A DNA stretch of 64,000 nt, taken from contig CM068379.1 of NCBI GenBank assembly GCA_034770075.1, forward strand, positions 38,075,130 through 38,139,129, written 5' to 3'. Of the stretch, positions 45,931 through 57,364 are shown in pieces. A model generated the notes under the pieces. The model was given only the letters and a program-made list of their open reading frames with translations, was not told where the DNA came from and did no database searches. Position 1 is the first letter of the stretch. Every line of letters begins with the position of its first letter. The translations under genes were made by a program, and so were the position numbers. Source of the DNA: Aralia elata (lineage: Eukaryota; Streptophyta; Magnoliopsida; Apiales; Araliaceae).

Positions 45931-48900
45931 TTGGCTCAATGCATCATGCTCGCATCCATGAGTAACGAGCTTCAGCGTCAGCATGAAACTATGGATGCTC
46001 CTACTATATTGTTGCACCTCAAAGAGTTGTATGGTGAGCAAAGTAGGACTGCTAGATATCAGATATCTAAGGAGCTCTTCCGATCTCGTATGACCGAGGG
46101 CACTGCTGTTGAGACTCATGTCCTTAAGATGATCAATTTGATTGAACAACTTGGACAGCTTGGGTTCGTGATGGATGGGGAGTTAAGTCAAGATTTGATC
46201 TTGCAGTCACTCCCGGACACCTTCTCACAATTTGTTGTGAATTTTCACATGAATAAGTTGGACGTCAGCTTGCCTGAGTTACTTAACATGCTGAAAACTG
46301 CTGAAGGTCACTTCTCATCCAACAAGAACCAAGTCTTACTAGTGAATGATTCTTCCAAGAAAAGGAAGAGGCCCAAGGTATCTTCTCAAAAGAAGAAAAA
46401 CAAGAAGGCTAAGGGCAAGGCGAAAATCAAGGATAAAAAGAAACCTGATCCAGATAGCAAAGGAATTTGCTACCATTGCAATAAGCCGGGACACTGGAAG
46501 AGGAACTGCAAGGAGTATCTTGCGGATCAAAAGCAGAAGAAGCTTGGAGAAGCTTCGAATTCCGATCTAGGTTTGTTCATGATTGAAATTAATTTTTCTG
46601 AAAGTCAAAATTCTACTTGGGTATTGGATACCGGCTGTGGTTCTCACATATGTAATAATATGCAGGGACTAAGCAGAAGTAGAAAGCTGAACAAGGATGA
46701 AGTCGTCCTACGAGTGGGAAATGGAGCAAAGGTTGCTGCATTAGCTGTAGGGACTTATTGTTTAGCACTGCCTTCGGGAAAGTTCATTAGTTTAAATAAT
46801 TGTTATTATGTTCCGACACTCATTAGAAACATTATTTCAATTTCTGTATTGGATATGGATGGTTTTGATATTATAATAAAGAACAACAGTTGTTCTATTT
46901 ATAATAAAAATGTTTTATATGGTGTTGGCAATTTACTGAATGGACTTTACATACTTGACTTGCATGAAAATATACTTCAAATTGAACAAACTAAGAAAAG
47001 AAAAAGAGATGATGTTAATTATACCTTTATGTGGCACTGTAGACTCGGTCATATCAATGAAACAAGATTATCCAAGTTACATAAAGATGGGCTTTTAGAG
47101 CTATCAGATTACGAATCATATCCAACTTGTGAATCTTGTCTCATGGGTAAGATGACTAAATCTCCTTTTAGTGGAAAAGGAGAAAGAGTTACAGAGTTGT
47201 TAGCGTTGGTACACACAGACGTTTGTGGACCTATGACAACGAATGCACGAGGAGGGTATTCTTATTTTATTACTTTCACTGATGATCATTCTAGATTTGG
47301 ATATGTGTATTTAATGAAATACAAATCTGAATCGTTTGAAAAGTTCAAAGAATTCAGAAGTGAAGTAGAGAAACAAACTGGTAAAAGTATTAAGATTCTT
47401 CGATCGGATCGAGGAGGGGAATACTTAACCAATGAGTTTCTCAATTGTCTCAAAGAAAATGGTATAATCTCACAATGGACTCCACCAGGGACGCCACAGT
47501 TGAATGGTGTATCTGAAAGGAGAAATCGAACATTGTTGGACATGGTTCGTTCCATGATGAGTTTTACCGACCTTCCAATATCCTTCTGGGGTTATGCCCT
47601 AGAAACGGCTGCATATCTACTTAACAAGGTACCTACCAAATCCATCCCAAAGACCCCATATGAATTATGGACAGGGAGGAAACCAAATCTTAAGTATGTT
47701 AAGACTTGGGGTTGTCCAGCTTATGTCAAAAGGTTTGAGCATGATAAGCTAAAGACTAGATCCGACAAGTGTAGATTTGTGGGTTACCCTAAAGAAACTG
47801 TAGGGTATTATTTCTATCATCCCAATGATCATAAGGTGTTTGTAGCGAAACACGCTGCCTTCTTGGAAAAGGAGTTTATCCTCGAAGGGGTCAGTGGGAG
47901 TAAGATATATCTTGAAGAAGTTCAAGAACCACAAAATACTACGGATCAAAGTCAGGTACCTGACCAAGTAGAAGAACCTACTGTACCATTACCTATTCGT
48001 AAATCTGGAAGAGTACCGAAGATACCTGAGAGGTATGGATTCATCATAGAGGATGATGATGAGGTACGCATCATAGATGATGATGATCCATTGACTTACG
48101 AAGAGGCTATGAGTAGTAATGACTCAGAGAAATGGCTAGAAGCCATGAAATCCGAGATGGACTCCATGTATGAAAACCAAGTATGGACTTTGGTTTCACC
48201 ACCTGAGGGCATTAAGCCTATTGGGTGTAAATGGGTCTTTAAGAAAAAGACTGGGGCAGATGGCAAGGTAGAGACCTATAAGGCCCGACTGGTTGCAAAA
48301 GGTTTCAAACAAAGACAAGGAGTTGACTATGATGAAACCTTCTCGCCAGTAGCTATGCTCAAGTCCATTCGGATTTTGCTTGCAATTGCAGCTTATTATG
48401 ACTACGAGATCTGGCAAATGGACGTGAAAACGGCCTTCCTCAATGGAGAGCTTGAGGAGAATGTATATATGATACAGCCAGAGGGTTTTGTTTCAACGGT
48501 TGGAACAAACCAAGTCTGTAAGCTACAACGATCCATTTATGGATTGAAGCAAGCTTCTCGAAGGTGGAACATCCGTTTTGATGAGATAATCAAAAGGTTT
48601 GATTTTATCAAAAATGAGGATGAACCTTGTGTGTACAAGAAGGTTAGTGGGAGCGCTGTTTCATTCCTTGTATTATATGTTGATGACATATTATTGATAG
48701 GGAATGATGTTCCTATGCTACAGTCGATCAAAATTTGGTTATCTAAACACTTCTCCATGAAGGACTTGGGTGAGGCATCCTATATTTTGGGGATAAAGAT
48801 CTATAGAGATAGATCTAAAAGGATGCTGGGCTTGACCCAAGGAAAGTACATTGACTCGATGCTAAAGAAGTTTAGCATGGAAGATTCCAAGAGAGGTCTC

Positions 48901-49662
48901 ATGCCGATGAGCCATGGAATACATCTCTCCAAGAAACAGGCCCCAAAGACACCTGAGGAGAGAGACCGTATGAGTAAGATTCCTTATGCTTCTGCAATAG
49001 GATCTATCATGTACGGTATGATATGTACTAGACCAGATGTCGCTCATGCACTTAGTGTAACAAGCAGATATCAGTCGAATCCAGGAGAAGAGCACTGGAA
49101 GGCAGTGAAAAACATCCTAAAGTACTTGAGAAGAACTAAGGATGTATTTCTTGTCTACGGTGGGTCTGAATTGAAACTAGAGGGCTATACAGACTCAAGT
49201 TTTCAAACGGACCAAGATGACAGTAAATCCGTTTCAGGGTACGTGTTTACCTTAAACGGTGGCGCAGTGAGTTGGAAGAGTTCCAAGCAGCAAACAGTTG
49301 CTGATTCAGTGACAGAGGCAGAGTACATAGCTGCAAGTGAAGCTGCAAAGGAAGCTGTTTGGATGAAGAAGTTCATAACTGAACTTGGAGTGGTTCCTAG
49401 CATTAGAGGAGCCGTACCTTTACTCTGTGACAACAACGGAGCTGTTGCGCAGGCTAAGGAACCCAGGTCTCATCAGAAATCCAAACACGTGTTGCGGCGG
49501 TTTCATTTGATTAGAGAGATCATTGAAAGAGGAGATGTCACCCTGGAGCGTGTGGACTCTCAAGACAACATTGCAGATCCGTTTACTAAAGCTTTAACAC
49601 AACAGCAGTTTGATCGTCACTTAGAGAAGATGGGTATTAGATACCCTGGCGATTGGCTTTAG
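45931..49662 (+). CDS. Copia A2 gag-pol polyprotein
   Basis: 1243 open codons. Gag is followed by a CCHC knuckle (CYHCNKPGHWKRNC, residues 180-193), protease DTGCGSH (233-239), integrase HHCC (HCRLGH...CESC) and DDE core (first D near 430), RT with YVDD at 916-919, and RNase H (EGYTDSSF, TEAEYIAASEA, CDNNGAV, ending DPFTKAL). All expected catalytic motifs are present. The natural start is probably the ATG at 45722: its frame is lost by two extra bases near 45778 and the gag N-terminus continues in the present frame. Translation from 45931 would give a gag shortened by about 69 residues. Confidence 0.92.
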   Translation: MAQCIMLASMSNELQRQHETMDAPTILLHLKELYGEQSRTARYQISKELFRSRMTEGTAVETHVLKMINLIEQLGQLGFVMDGELSQDLILQSLPDTFSQFVVNFHMNKLDVSLPELLNMLKTAEGHFSSNKNQVLLVNDSSKKRKRPKVSSQKKKNKKAKGKAKIKDKKKPDPDSKGICYHCNKPGHWKRNCKEYLADQKQKKLGEASNSDLGLFMIEINFSESQNSTWVLDTGCGSHICNNMQGLSRSRKLNKDEVVLRVGNGAKVAALAVGTYCLALPSGKFISLNNCYYVPTLIRNIISISVLDMDGFDIIIKNNSCSIYNKNVLYGVGNLLNGLYILDLHENILQIEQTKKRKRDDVNYTFMWHCRLGHINETRLSKLHKDGLLELSDYESYPTCESCLMGKMTKSPFSGKGERVTELLALVHTDVCGPMTTNARGGYSYFITFTDDHSRFGYVYLMKYKSESFEKFKEFRSEVEKQTGKSIKILRSDRGGEYLTNEFLNCLKENGIISQWTPPGTPQLNGVSERRNRTLLDMVRSMMSFTDLPISFWGYALETAAYLLNKVPTKSIPKTPYELWTGRKPNLKYVKTWGCPAYVKRFEHDKLKTRSDKCRFVGYPKETVGYYFYHPNDHKVFVAKHAAFLEKEFILEGVSGSKIYLEEVQEPQNTTDQSQVPDQVEEPTVPLPIRKSGRVPKIPERYGFIIEDDDEVRIIDDDDPLTYEEAMSSNDSEKWLEAMKSEMDSMYENQVWTLVSPPEGIKPIGCKWVFKKKTGADGKVETYKARLVAKGFKQRQGVDYDETFSPVAMLKSIRILLAIAAYYDYEIWQMDVKTAFLNGELEENVYMIQPEGFVSTVGTNQVCKLQRSIYGLKQASRRWNIRFDEIIKRFDFIKNEDEPCVYKKVSGSAVSFLVLYVDDILLIGNDVPMLQSIKIWLSKHFSMKDLGEASYILGIKIYRDRSKRMLGLTQGKYIDSMLKKFSMEDSKRGLMPMSHGIHLSKKQAPKTPEERDRMSKIPYASAIGSIMYGMICTRPDVAHALSVTSRYQSNPGEEHWKAVKNILKYLRRTKDVFLVYGGSELKLEGYTDSSFQTDQDDSKSVSGYVFTLNGGAVSWKSSKQQTVADSVTEAEYIAASEAAKEAVWMKKFITELGVVPSIRGAVPLLCDNNGAVAQAKEPRSHQKSKHVLRRFHLIREIIERGDVTLERVDSQDNIADPFTKALTQQQFDRHLEKMGIRYPGDWL

Positions 49663-49675
49663 TGCAAGTGGGAGA
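49661..49675 (+). other. PPT of Copia A2
   Basis: AGTGCAAGTGGGAGA lies just before the 3' LTR start at 49677 and overlaps the end of the coding region. Confidence 0.8.
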
Positions 49676-49676
49676 T

Positions 49677-51630
49677 TGAAAGTAGTATGCACACAAGCCA
49701 ATCATATTTGATATGATGTAGCATATACTTTGTAATCTTATTCATTTATTAATAAAAGAATTGATTTTCTTAAAAGGCATTTTATATTATCTACATGGTG
49801 CTGTTATATTAAATGTGATAAACCCATAGTTTTGAGCAATGCTTTTAGAATCATGATGGTGATCATGCTAATGAGATCTAAATTCAAGATAGCTCACAAA
49901 CTAAAATTGTTCCTAATCGTTGGATTACTAAATTGGGGATTAGTGAATCCGGATAGATTAGTACATACGTTGCTTGCTCTTATGAAGAGGATGATTGATC
50001 TCATAATCATTTGTGTGGAGACACTAAAGCAAGTATGTAGGTGCTTATTGGAGAATAAGTTCACTGAACGTGACTCGCTAAGGAATACCTAATGGAGTTT
50101 TACTCGGCTGTCAATAGGAATTCCTCTAGTGATAGTAGTACAAGTGATCCTTAGACTTGAGATCATCATAGTATCTTGTGTATGATAAGTTATACTTTGA
50201 CATGTCCCTTAAGACCTTTAGGGTATATCAAAGGGTATGATTGGGTATAATAAGTTGTACATGGAGATAGGTGAATGATCAACAAAGAATCTACCACGTC
50301 TAGTAAAAGATGTGAATGTCCTATGTGATTCGATAAATGATAACTCAGTAGTCCTTGGCCAAGGCAGAATGAAATTAGAAAGGAGTTTCTAATTTGCATT
50401 ATTTAGAGTTGTGCATTTGGGAATCGAAATACATATAATTAAATAAAATAAGACTTGACAGAAATTCCATGTCTTATATTTAATTGGGACATTGTATGGT
50501 AGAAGGATTGAATTGTACGGTAACTATTTACTCAAAGGTTCTTTTGTGATTAATGTTGAAATCTATATTATCTGGAAAGTCGTTGATCGCTAAGGGGACT
50601 TACCCTTATTGTAGAATAAATATTATTTATTTAAATGAATTAAATAGTTTAATTTATTTATTTAAATAAGATTAGAATTGTTCTAATTGATTTATTCACA
50701 ACCGGTTTAATATGGAGAACCTAAAGGGTCACACCGCAAAAGGAAAATATTTATTTAAGAAGTAAATGGCATAATTGTAATAATAAGTTAAGTGTATTTA
50801 ATTTAATCTATGGAGATAGAATAAATTAAATAGCTTAATATTTATTATTTAATATTTTGGAAATATTAAATATAAATTAATAAGAGGAGTCTTATTATTA
50901 TTATTACTATTACTATTATTTAATTCCTAATAGGGATTGGGAATTAATTAATATTACTATTATTTAATTCCTAATAGGGATTGTGAATTAATTAATATTA
51001 CTATTATTTAATTCCTAATAGGAATTGGGAATTAATTAATATAACTATTATTTAATTCCTAATAGGGATTGGGAATTAATTAATAGAAGTACTCTCTCTC
51101 TCATTAATTCCTAATTGGATTAGGAATATAATTAAAGGAGTTTAATTAAAATAGAAACCCTAATCCTAAATAGTTTAGGGAAGGGGTTTTCCTACATCTA
51201 TAAATAAGAGAAGTCTTATCATAGATTAGGGTTACACACTCTTGCATTAGATTGTGGAGAGTACTTACAATTTCTATAGAGATAGAAAACTAGGGTTTTG
51301 CCAAACACCCATCTTCTTGAATAGGTATTATTCCTTGGTGGATCACCTCTAGAGGCCAAACACTTGGGTGGCTAACATTGATCAAAGGAAAGAATCACAC
51401 CGTTGAATTCAAGGAGAACGCGAAGGAATTGGAGTTGAACTTGTACCTGAGGAAGCTAGAATTCTACAAGGGTATAATTCTTATTCTCTATCTCTTTCGT
51501 TTAATTAATAATTGTGCATAAAGAACGATCATGGTGATGGTTTGTATAAAAATTTTAAAATCCGTTTTGTCGCGCTTCCGCTCTATTTATGTAATCTGAT
51601 TGCATGTTTGCGTTACAAACAAACCTAACA
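49677..51630 (+). mobile_element. 3' LTR of Copia A2
   Basis: 1954 bp, copy of 41913-43867 differing by one T by eye. TATA box at 51198-51206. Immediately followed by the AGAGT duplication. Confidence 0.95.
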
Positions 51631-52071
51631 AGAGTGCCATTTGAGAATTTCTTTGATTTTGCTGCACAAGGACGAACTTTGCTCAGAGTTTGATTAACGC
51701 GGAGAGCTAGGGTTTCAGGGGAGATGAAGAGGAAGAGTTTTTCATAAGAGATAATTTGAAATGAGTTAGTGAGAAACTTCCCTCTTTTTTTGCTGAGTGG
51801 GCTAATGGTCACTTGTTGGGTGTATGCTTGTTTTAAACCAAAGAGAAAAGACTATTTTGCCCTTAGCTTCTTCTAAGCTCTACGTTTCATTCCTGAGCCC
51901 TTTCTACTCTACGACCTTCATCTTTTCTCGACGATCGTAGAGTACCTCTAGGCGATCGTGGAGTCCTTTTTTCTCTACGACCTCCATTTTTCTCGACGAT
52001 CGTAGAGCTGTTTTTCCAGTTTATTCTACGAACCATCTTTCTGCAGAGTTAGTAGATTTCAAAGCATAATA
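51631..52071 (-). other. Pol-to-extra-ORF spacer of SIRE-type element
   Basis: No coding region except the lost N-terminus of the extra ORF near 51644. Between 51880 and 52030 it has seven or so CTCTACG / CGTAGAG words, two as CGACGATCGTAGAG. It corresponds to the intercistronic region between pol and the extra ORF. Confidence 0.7.
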
Positions 52072-52824
52072 TTATGGATGTAAATTTAGCATTCCAAGTT
52101 CACTTATCAGCATGTTGAATCTAGATTCATCTAGGGGTTTTGTAAATACATCAGCAAGTTGATTTTTAATAGGAATATAATGTAATGCTATATTTCCACT
52201 TTGCACATGATCTCTTATGAAATGATATCTTATATCTATGTGCTTGGTTCTTGAATGCATGACAGGATTATGAGTTATAGCAATTGCACTAGTATTGTCA
52301 CAATGGACTGGAATAGATTTAAACACAAAATCATAATCAGCTAATTGATTTTTCATCCAAAGGATTTGTGCACAGAAACTCCCTACAGCAATATATTCAG
52401 CTTCTGCAGTAGAGGTTGAAACTGAGTTTTGCTTCTTGCTAAACCAGGAGACAAGTCTATTTCCAAGGAATTGACATGTACCACTTGTGCTTTTCCTGTC
52501 AATCTTGCACCCTGCATAGTCAGCATCTGAATATCCCATTAACTCAAAGGGTGACTCTTTAGGATACCAAAGTCCCAAATTTGGGGTACCTTTAAGATAT
52601 CTGAAAATCCTTTTTACAGCTAATAAATGAGATTCCTTAGGATTGGCTTGAAATCTAGCACAAATACAGGTGGCAAACATGATATCTGGTCTACTGGCAG
52701 TTAGGTATAGGAGGGATCCAATCATACCTCTATATTGAGTGATATTAATACTTTTATCTTTCTCATCTTTGTCAAGCTTGGTAGCAAGTGCCATAGGTGT
52801 CTTCATGATGGAGGCTGACTCCAT
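52072..52824 (-). pseudogene. SIRE-type RT end and RNase H
   Basis: 250 open codons: YRGMIGSLLYLTASRPDI, GYSDADYAGCKIDRKSTSG, STAEAEYIAVG, CDNTSAIAI and a terminal NQLADVFTKPLD, all Copia RNase H landmarks. It is in a different frame from the RT, so an indel lies between 52893 and 52824. Confidence 0.88.
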
Positions 52825-52892
52825 GCCATACTTCTTTAATAGGTCTTTAATGTATTTGGCTTGGTTGATGAATACACCTTCATCAGTTTGCT

Positions 52893-53441
52893 TTACTTGA
52901 AGTCCAAGAAATTCAGTTCTCCCATCATACTCATTTCGAACTTACTCTGCATCAGCTTGGCAAACCTTTCACACAGTTTTACATCAGTTGAACCAAATAT
53001 AATATCATCCACATAGATTTGAACTAGAAGTGATTTATCCTTGTGCTTTCTCAGGAATAAAGTGGTATCTACTCTACCTCTACTGAATCCTTTTTCTGTG
53101 AGAAAATTGGTGAGTGTTTCATACCATGCTTTAGGTGTTTGTTTTAATCCATACAGTACTTTGTCTAATCTATAAACATAATTAGAAAGGGTAGGATTGA
53201 TAAAGCCTGGAGGTTGTTCTACATAGACTTCTTCTTGAAGTTCTCCATTGAGGAAAGCACTCTTGACATCCATTTGGAAGACTTTAAATCTCATGTGGGC
53301 TGCATGGGCAAGAAAGATTCTGATTGCTTCCAATCTTTCAACTAGAGCAAAGGTTTCATCATAGTCAATTCCTTCTTCTTGTGAGTAACCTTTAGCTACC
53401 AGTTTTGCTTTGTTTCTTGTGATAACATCATCTTCATCCAT
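52893..53441 (-). pseudogene. SIRE-type reverse transcriptase
   Basis: 182 open codons with KAKLVAKGYSQEEGIDYDET, FQMDVKSAFLNGEL, YGLKQTPKAWYE and YVDDIIFGS. A usual Pro in the ETF motif is Leu here (ETFALV). It ends in a shifted tail. An upstream in-frame stop near 53501 cuts it from the linker. Confidence 0.88.
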
Positions 53442-53498
53442 CTTGTTCCTGAAGACCCATTTGGTGCCTATGACTGGATGTTGTGTTGGCCTTTCAAC

Positions 53499-55213
53499 TC
53501 ATCTCCAGACTTTGCTTCTTTCAAACTGGTTGAGTTCTTCTTGCATGGCCTCTATCCAGTTTGAATCTTCTAAGGCTTCTTCTACCTTTTTGGGTTCTAT
53601 TTGAGAAAGAAAGCTTAGGTAGATGCATTCATTTTGAGTTGCTGATCTTGTTCTGACTCTTGCATTAGGATCACCAATTATCAGATCTTCAGTGTGATCC
53701 TTTGTCCACTTTCTCCTTCTTGGAACATCAGTTCTGGTGCCTTCTTGTCTGAGTTCTTCCAAGTTGATTTCTGGTTCAGGTCGTAGAAACTCATTGTCAG
53801 GCATAGTGAGCTCTACGTTTGCTTCTTCTTACTCTGCGATTTCTGCTTCTGATTCGACGATCGTAGAGCCTAACTCTACGATTTTGGACTCAGTGATCGT
53901 AGAGTCTTCCTCTGCTGGATCATTGAGTGAGGAGGTTTTCTTCTCTGACTCATCAAATGTGATATGAATAGAGACTTCAACACTTAATGATTCTTTGTTG
54001 AATGCTCTGTAAGCCTTGCTGTCTGTAGCATAGCCAAGGAAGATTCCTTCATCTGACTTGGGTCGGAATTTGGTTAGATATTTTTTGCCGTTGTTGAGGA
54101 TGTAGCATAAACAACCAAATGCACGAAAGTAACTGATGTTTGGCTTCCTTCCCTTCCATAATTCATAATGAGTCTTCTTGAGGAGGGAGTGAATGAGAGA
54201 CCTGTTTTGAGTGTAGCATGCAGTGCTGACAGCTTCTGCCCAAAAGTACTCAGAGAGTTGAGCAGCTGCCAATAATGTTCTTCCAGCTTCAATCAATGTT
54301 CTATTCTTCCTTTCAGCTACTCCATTTTGTTGTGGAGTTCTTGGGGCTGAGAAATTGTGATTGATGTCATTTTCCTCAAAGTATAGTTCTACCTCAGTGA
54401 AATCAAATTCTCTTCCATGATCACTCCTTATGGCTTTGATCTTCTCCTCTTTCTCATTCATGACAAGTTTGAACATCTTGATCAAGTGAGAGCTTGTTTC
54501 ATCCTTAGAGCTCAGAATGAATACCCATGTGAACCTGGTGTAGTCATCCACAATCACCAGAGAGTATTTCTTTCCACCATGGCTTGTTGTTGGGATAGGC
54601 CCGAAGAGATCCATATGGAGTAACATGAGGGGCTTATCATTTGAGTTGATTGCTTTGCTTTTGAATGAGCTTTTTGTTTGCTTCCCAAACTGACATGCTT
54701 TGCAGGGCCTTTCTTTGATGAAGTTGAGCTTTGGCAGTCCTGCAACTAGGTCATTGGAGGCAAGTCTTGACATGCTTTTGAAGTTTAAGTGAGATAACCT
54801 CCTGTGCCATAGCCAACATTGATCTTCAGAGGCTTTGGCAAGAAAACATACAACTTCATCAGGTCTTAACTCTGCAAGGTTGATAGTATAGACATTTCCT
54901 TCTCTGGTTCCTATCAGCTTCAATGAGTTGGTCATCATGTCTCTGACTTGACACTGATTGTTGAGAAAAGTGACTTGATGATTTTTATCACACAGTTGGC
55001 TGATGCTGAGAAGATTGTGTTTTAGTCCTTCAACGTATGCCACTTTGCTGAAGGACACAGCACCATTCCCAGCAGACCCATATCCTCTTGTCTTTTCCAG
55101 AGTTTTTATCACCAAAGATGACTGCAGGACCATCTTTTTCTTTATAGTTCGTCAGAAGGGGCTTGTTGCCTATCATATGTCTAGAGCATCCACTATCAAG
55201 GTACCATGTTGAT
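53499..55213 (-). pseudogene. SIRE-type protease-integrase and linker
   Basis: The protease site WYLDSGCSRHM is read at about 55213-55181, then the frame shifts near 55100. The main frame from 55133 has the integrase zinc region (HRRLSHLNFKSM...CKACQFGK) and core (HMDLFGPIP, RSDHGREFDF, GVAERKNRTLIEA). The linker (53804-53499) has FLSQIEPKKVEEALEDSNW, typical of SIRE. A stop at 53829 separates the two. The stretch at 53820-53905 is built from CTCTACGAT words and encodes Ile/Val/Glu/Ser-rich sequence. Confidence 0.85.
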
Positions 55214-57322
55214 TCAGTGGAGCTTTATACCTACAGGAAGGATCAGCTTTAATTTTGGTACCCAATATTGCTTGGGTCCATATTTATTAGTAATCTTGGG
55301 AACCCAAATCTGTTTGATGTTGGGTATGTGCAGTACATGATAAAAATAGTTGAGATGACAGTCTGCAGTTTTATGACCATGTTTATGGCAGGTGTAACAT
55401 TTAATGTAATGCATGCTTGTATGTGAGTGTGAATTCCTTCTTGTCTTAGAAAGACGTGGATGGTAGTAACTCACACCCTTCTGCTTTCTTCTATGATTCA
55501 TAGTTTTCATAGAGTGGAGATTGTCTCTACGATCCTTGTGGTTCGTAGAGAGAGTTTTGACATACTCTACTACCCTTTGTGGCCTAAATGCAGATTTTGA
55601 CTTACTCTTTGAATTCTTGAATCCTAGAGTTGTGTGGGAAACAGTATCTTGGTTTGCAGGATCTGAGTGCAATGTATTACCAGCTTGTAAGGATTTAACA
55701 AGTACAATTCTCTTATTAGATTTAGGAGAACTGTTATCATTAGCTTCCATAGGTTTGACCACTGAGGTTTCTAAGGGAGAATTGCAGAAACCTAATCCTG
55801 ATCTGTTAACAATAGATCTTTGGCTAGAGATCATGGTATCCATAGACAGAGAGGATTTGTTCCATGCTGAAATAGTCTTTTCTAGTTCCTGGATTTTGGA
55901 AACTAGAATTAACTCTCTCTGAGTGTTAAGCTCATTTACCTATCTTAAGTTGACATTCTCAGCCTCAAGATTGGCACAAGAGTTAGCAGTTCGTAGAGCA
56001 GTTTCCAACTCTACGACTGCTTTCTCTTTTTCCTTTTGAAGAAGAGAATGATCCTTTGATAGAATTCTAAACATCTTCATATATTTATGTAGTTCTATCA
56101 TAGAGTCATGCATTCCTTCTCTAAGGTCATCAATAGTTAAATCAGGAGAATAGAAGTCAAATACCTCATCTACATTGAATTCTTTCTTGCTTTTTCCTTC
56201 TTTGGCCATTAGGCATAGGTTGGCTTTTTGAGTTTCTTCATCTTCACCTGATTCAGGACTTGAGTCGTTGTCTAAGTCACTCCATGAACTTTCAGCGACG
56301 AACCCTCTTTCCTTTTTCTTGGCCTTGTAGTGGCTTTTGAACTCTGATCTTTTCTTGTCCTTCTTTGGATCATTTCTTGGAGGCTTGGGATAGTTTGCGA
56401 TGAAATGACCTGGTTGTTTACAGTTGTAGCATAAGTCATTAACTTGTTCTTTAGAGCTGCTACTGAACTTCCTCTATCTGTTGTTTCTGCTTATGAATCT
56501 TTTGAAGTGTCTGACCAGCATAGCAACTCCTTCATCATTGAGTTCATCATCTTCATCATCATCTGAGTCAGTTATTTTTGAAGTAGATGCCTTTAGAGCA
56601 ATTCCTCTTTCTTTCTTCTTTCCTTCTGACAGTGTTTCAGCTCGTTGGGTCAGCTTCAGTTCATAAGTGAGAAGATTTCCATATAGCATCTGAACAGTCA
56701 TTTCGTGAAGATTCTTTGACTCTCTAATGGCAGTAGTTTTGGCATCTCATTTGCTTGGTAGAGCTCTCATGAACTTGATGATGAGATCTTTGTTTGGATA
56801 GGTCTTTCCATACGCTCGAAGAGAGTTGAGTAGTACGTTGAATCTTTCATATGTGGAAGTGATGTTTTCCCCTGAGATGTGGGTGAACATTTCATATTGC
56901 TGAGTGAGCAAGGATTTCTTGTTTTCTCTGACTTCTTCCGTTCCTTTATTCATGATTAGCAGTGCATCCCATACTTCCTTAGCTGTTGTATAGTTGACCA
57001 CGTTTTCAAATAATTCATCTTCTAGAGCCATGAACAAAATGTTTTTGGCTCTTTTGTCTAACTGAACTGTTTTCTTCTCTGCATCAGTCCAATATTTCTT
57101 TAGTTTGATTGAGACTTTATTTGGATCTTCAGCAGTTGGCGTCAGCTTGGTTGGTACATAAGGCCCATTGATGACAGTGTCAAATAGATCCTCGTCAATG
57201 GCATCCATGTATACCTGTATGCGAACTTTCCAGTTGGCAAATTTTTCCTTGTTGCACATGGGTGGTTTGTTTCCTCCACCTTGCTCAGATCCATTTCTGG
57301 TTTGCGCCATTGATCTACTCAA
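55214..57322 (-). pseudogene. SIRE-type gag
   Basis: One frame with stops after residues ending LPSK (56747), RNNR (56474), NVNLR (55940) and GIKLH (55214). It begins near MAQTRNGSEQGG. It contains the Copia gag fold (NWKVRIQVYMDAIDEDLFD, AKEVWDALL, TYERFNVLL), a CCHC knuckle (CYNCKQPGHFIANYP, last Cys changed to Tyr), an acidic/coiled section and a second knuckle (CYTCHKHGHKTADCH) followed by KQIWVPK. Because no frame is lost here, point mutation dominated its decay. Confidence 0.85.
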
Positions 57323-57350
57323 GCGGTTTAAGCTTTAAATAAGAGAACCT

Positions 57351-57363
57351 GCTCTAATACCAA
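57351..57363 (-). other. PBS of SIRE-type element
   Basis: On the minus strand TTGGTATTAGAGC directly after the 5' LTR, initiator tRNA-Met type with one mismatch. Confidence 0.85.
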
Positions 57364-57364
57364 T

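Larger units (their letters stand above)
41913..51630 (+). mobile_element. Young Copia element A2
   Basis: 9718 bp, flanked by the perfect duplication AGAGT (41908-41912 and 51631-51635). The 1955- and 1954-bp LTRs appear identical by eye except for one T near 43411. It has a PBS, a 1.85-kb leader, a 1243-codon open gag-pol and a PPT. It lies in the extra ORF of the SIRE-type element, in the opposite orientation. The domain order PR-IN-RT-RH is Copia; the lineage is probably Angela- or Tork-like. Confidence 0.95.

Noticed and set aside
42068..50399. 86- and 69-codon frames repeated at 42068/49832 and 42426/50190
   Set aside because: They are the same sequence in the two LTRs of A2, on opposite strands and without domains.
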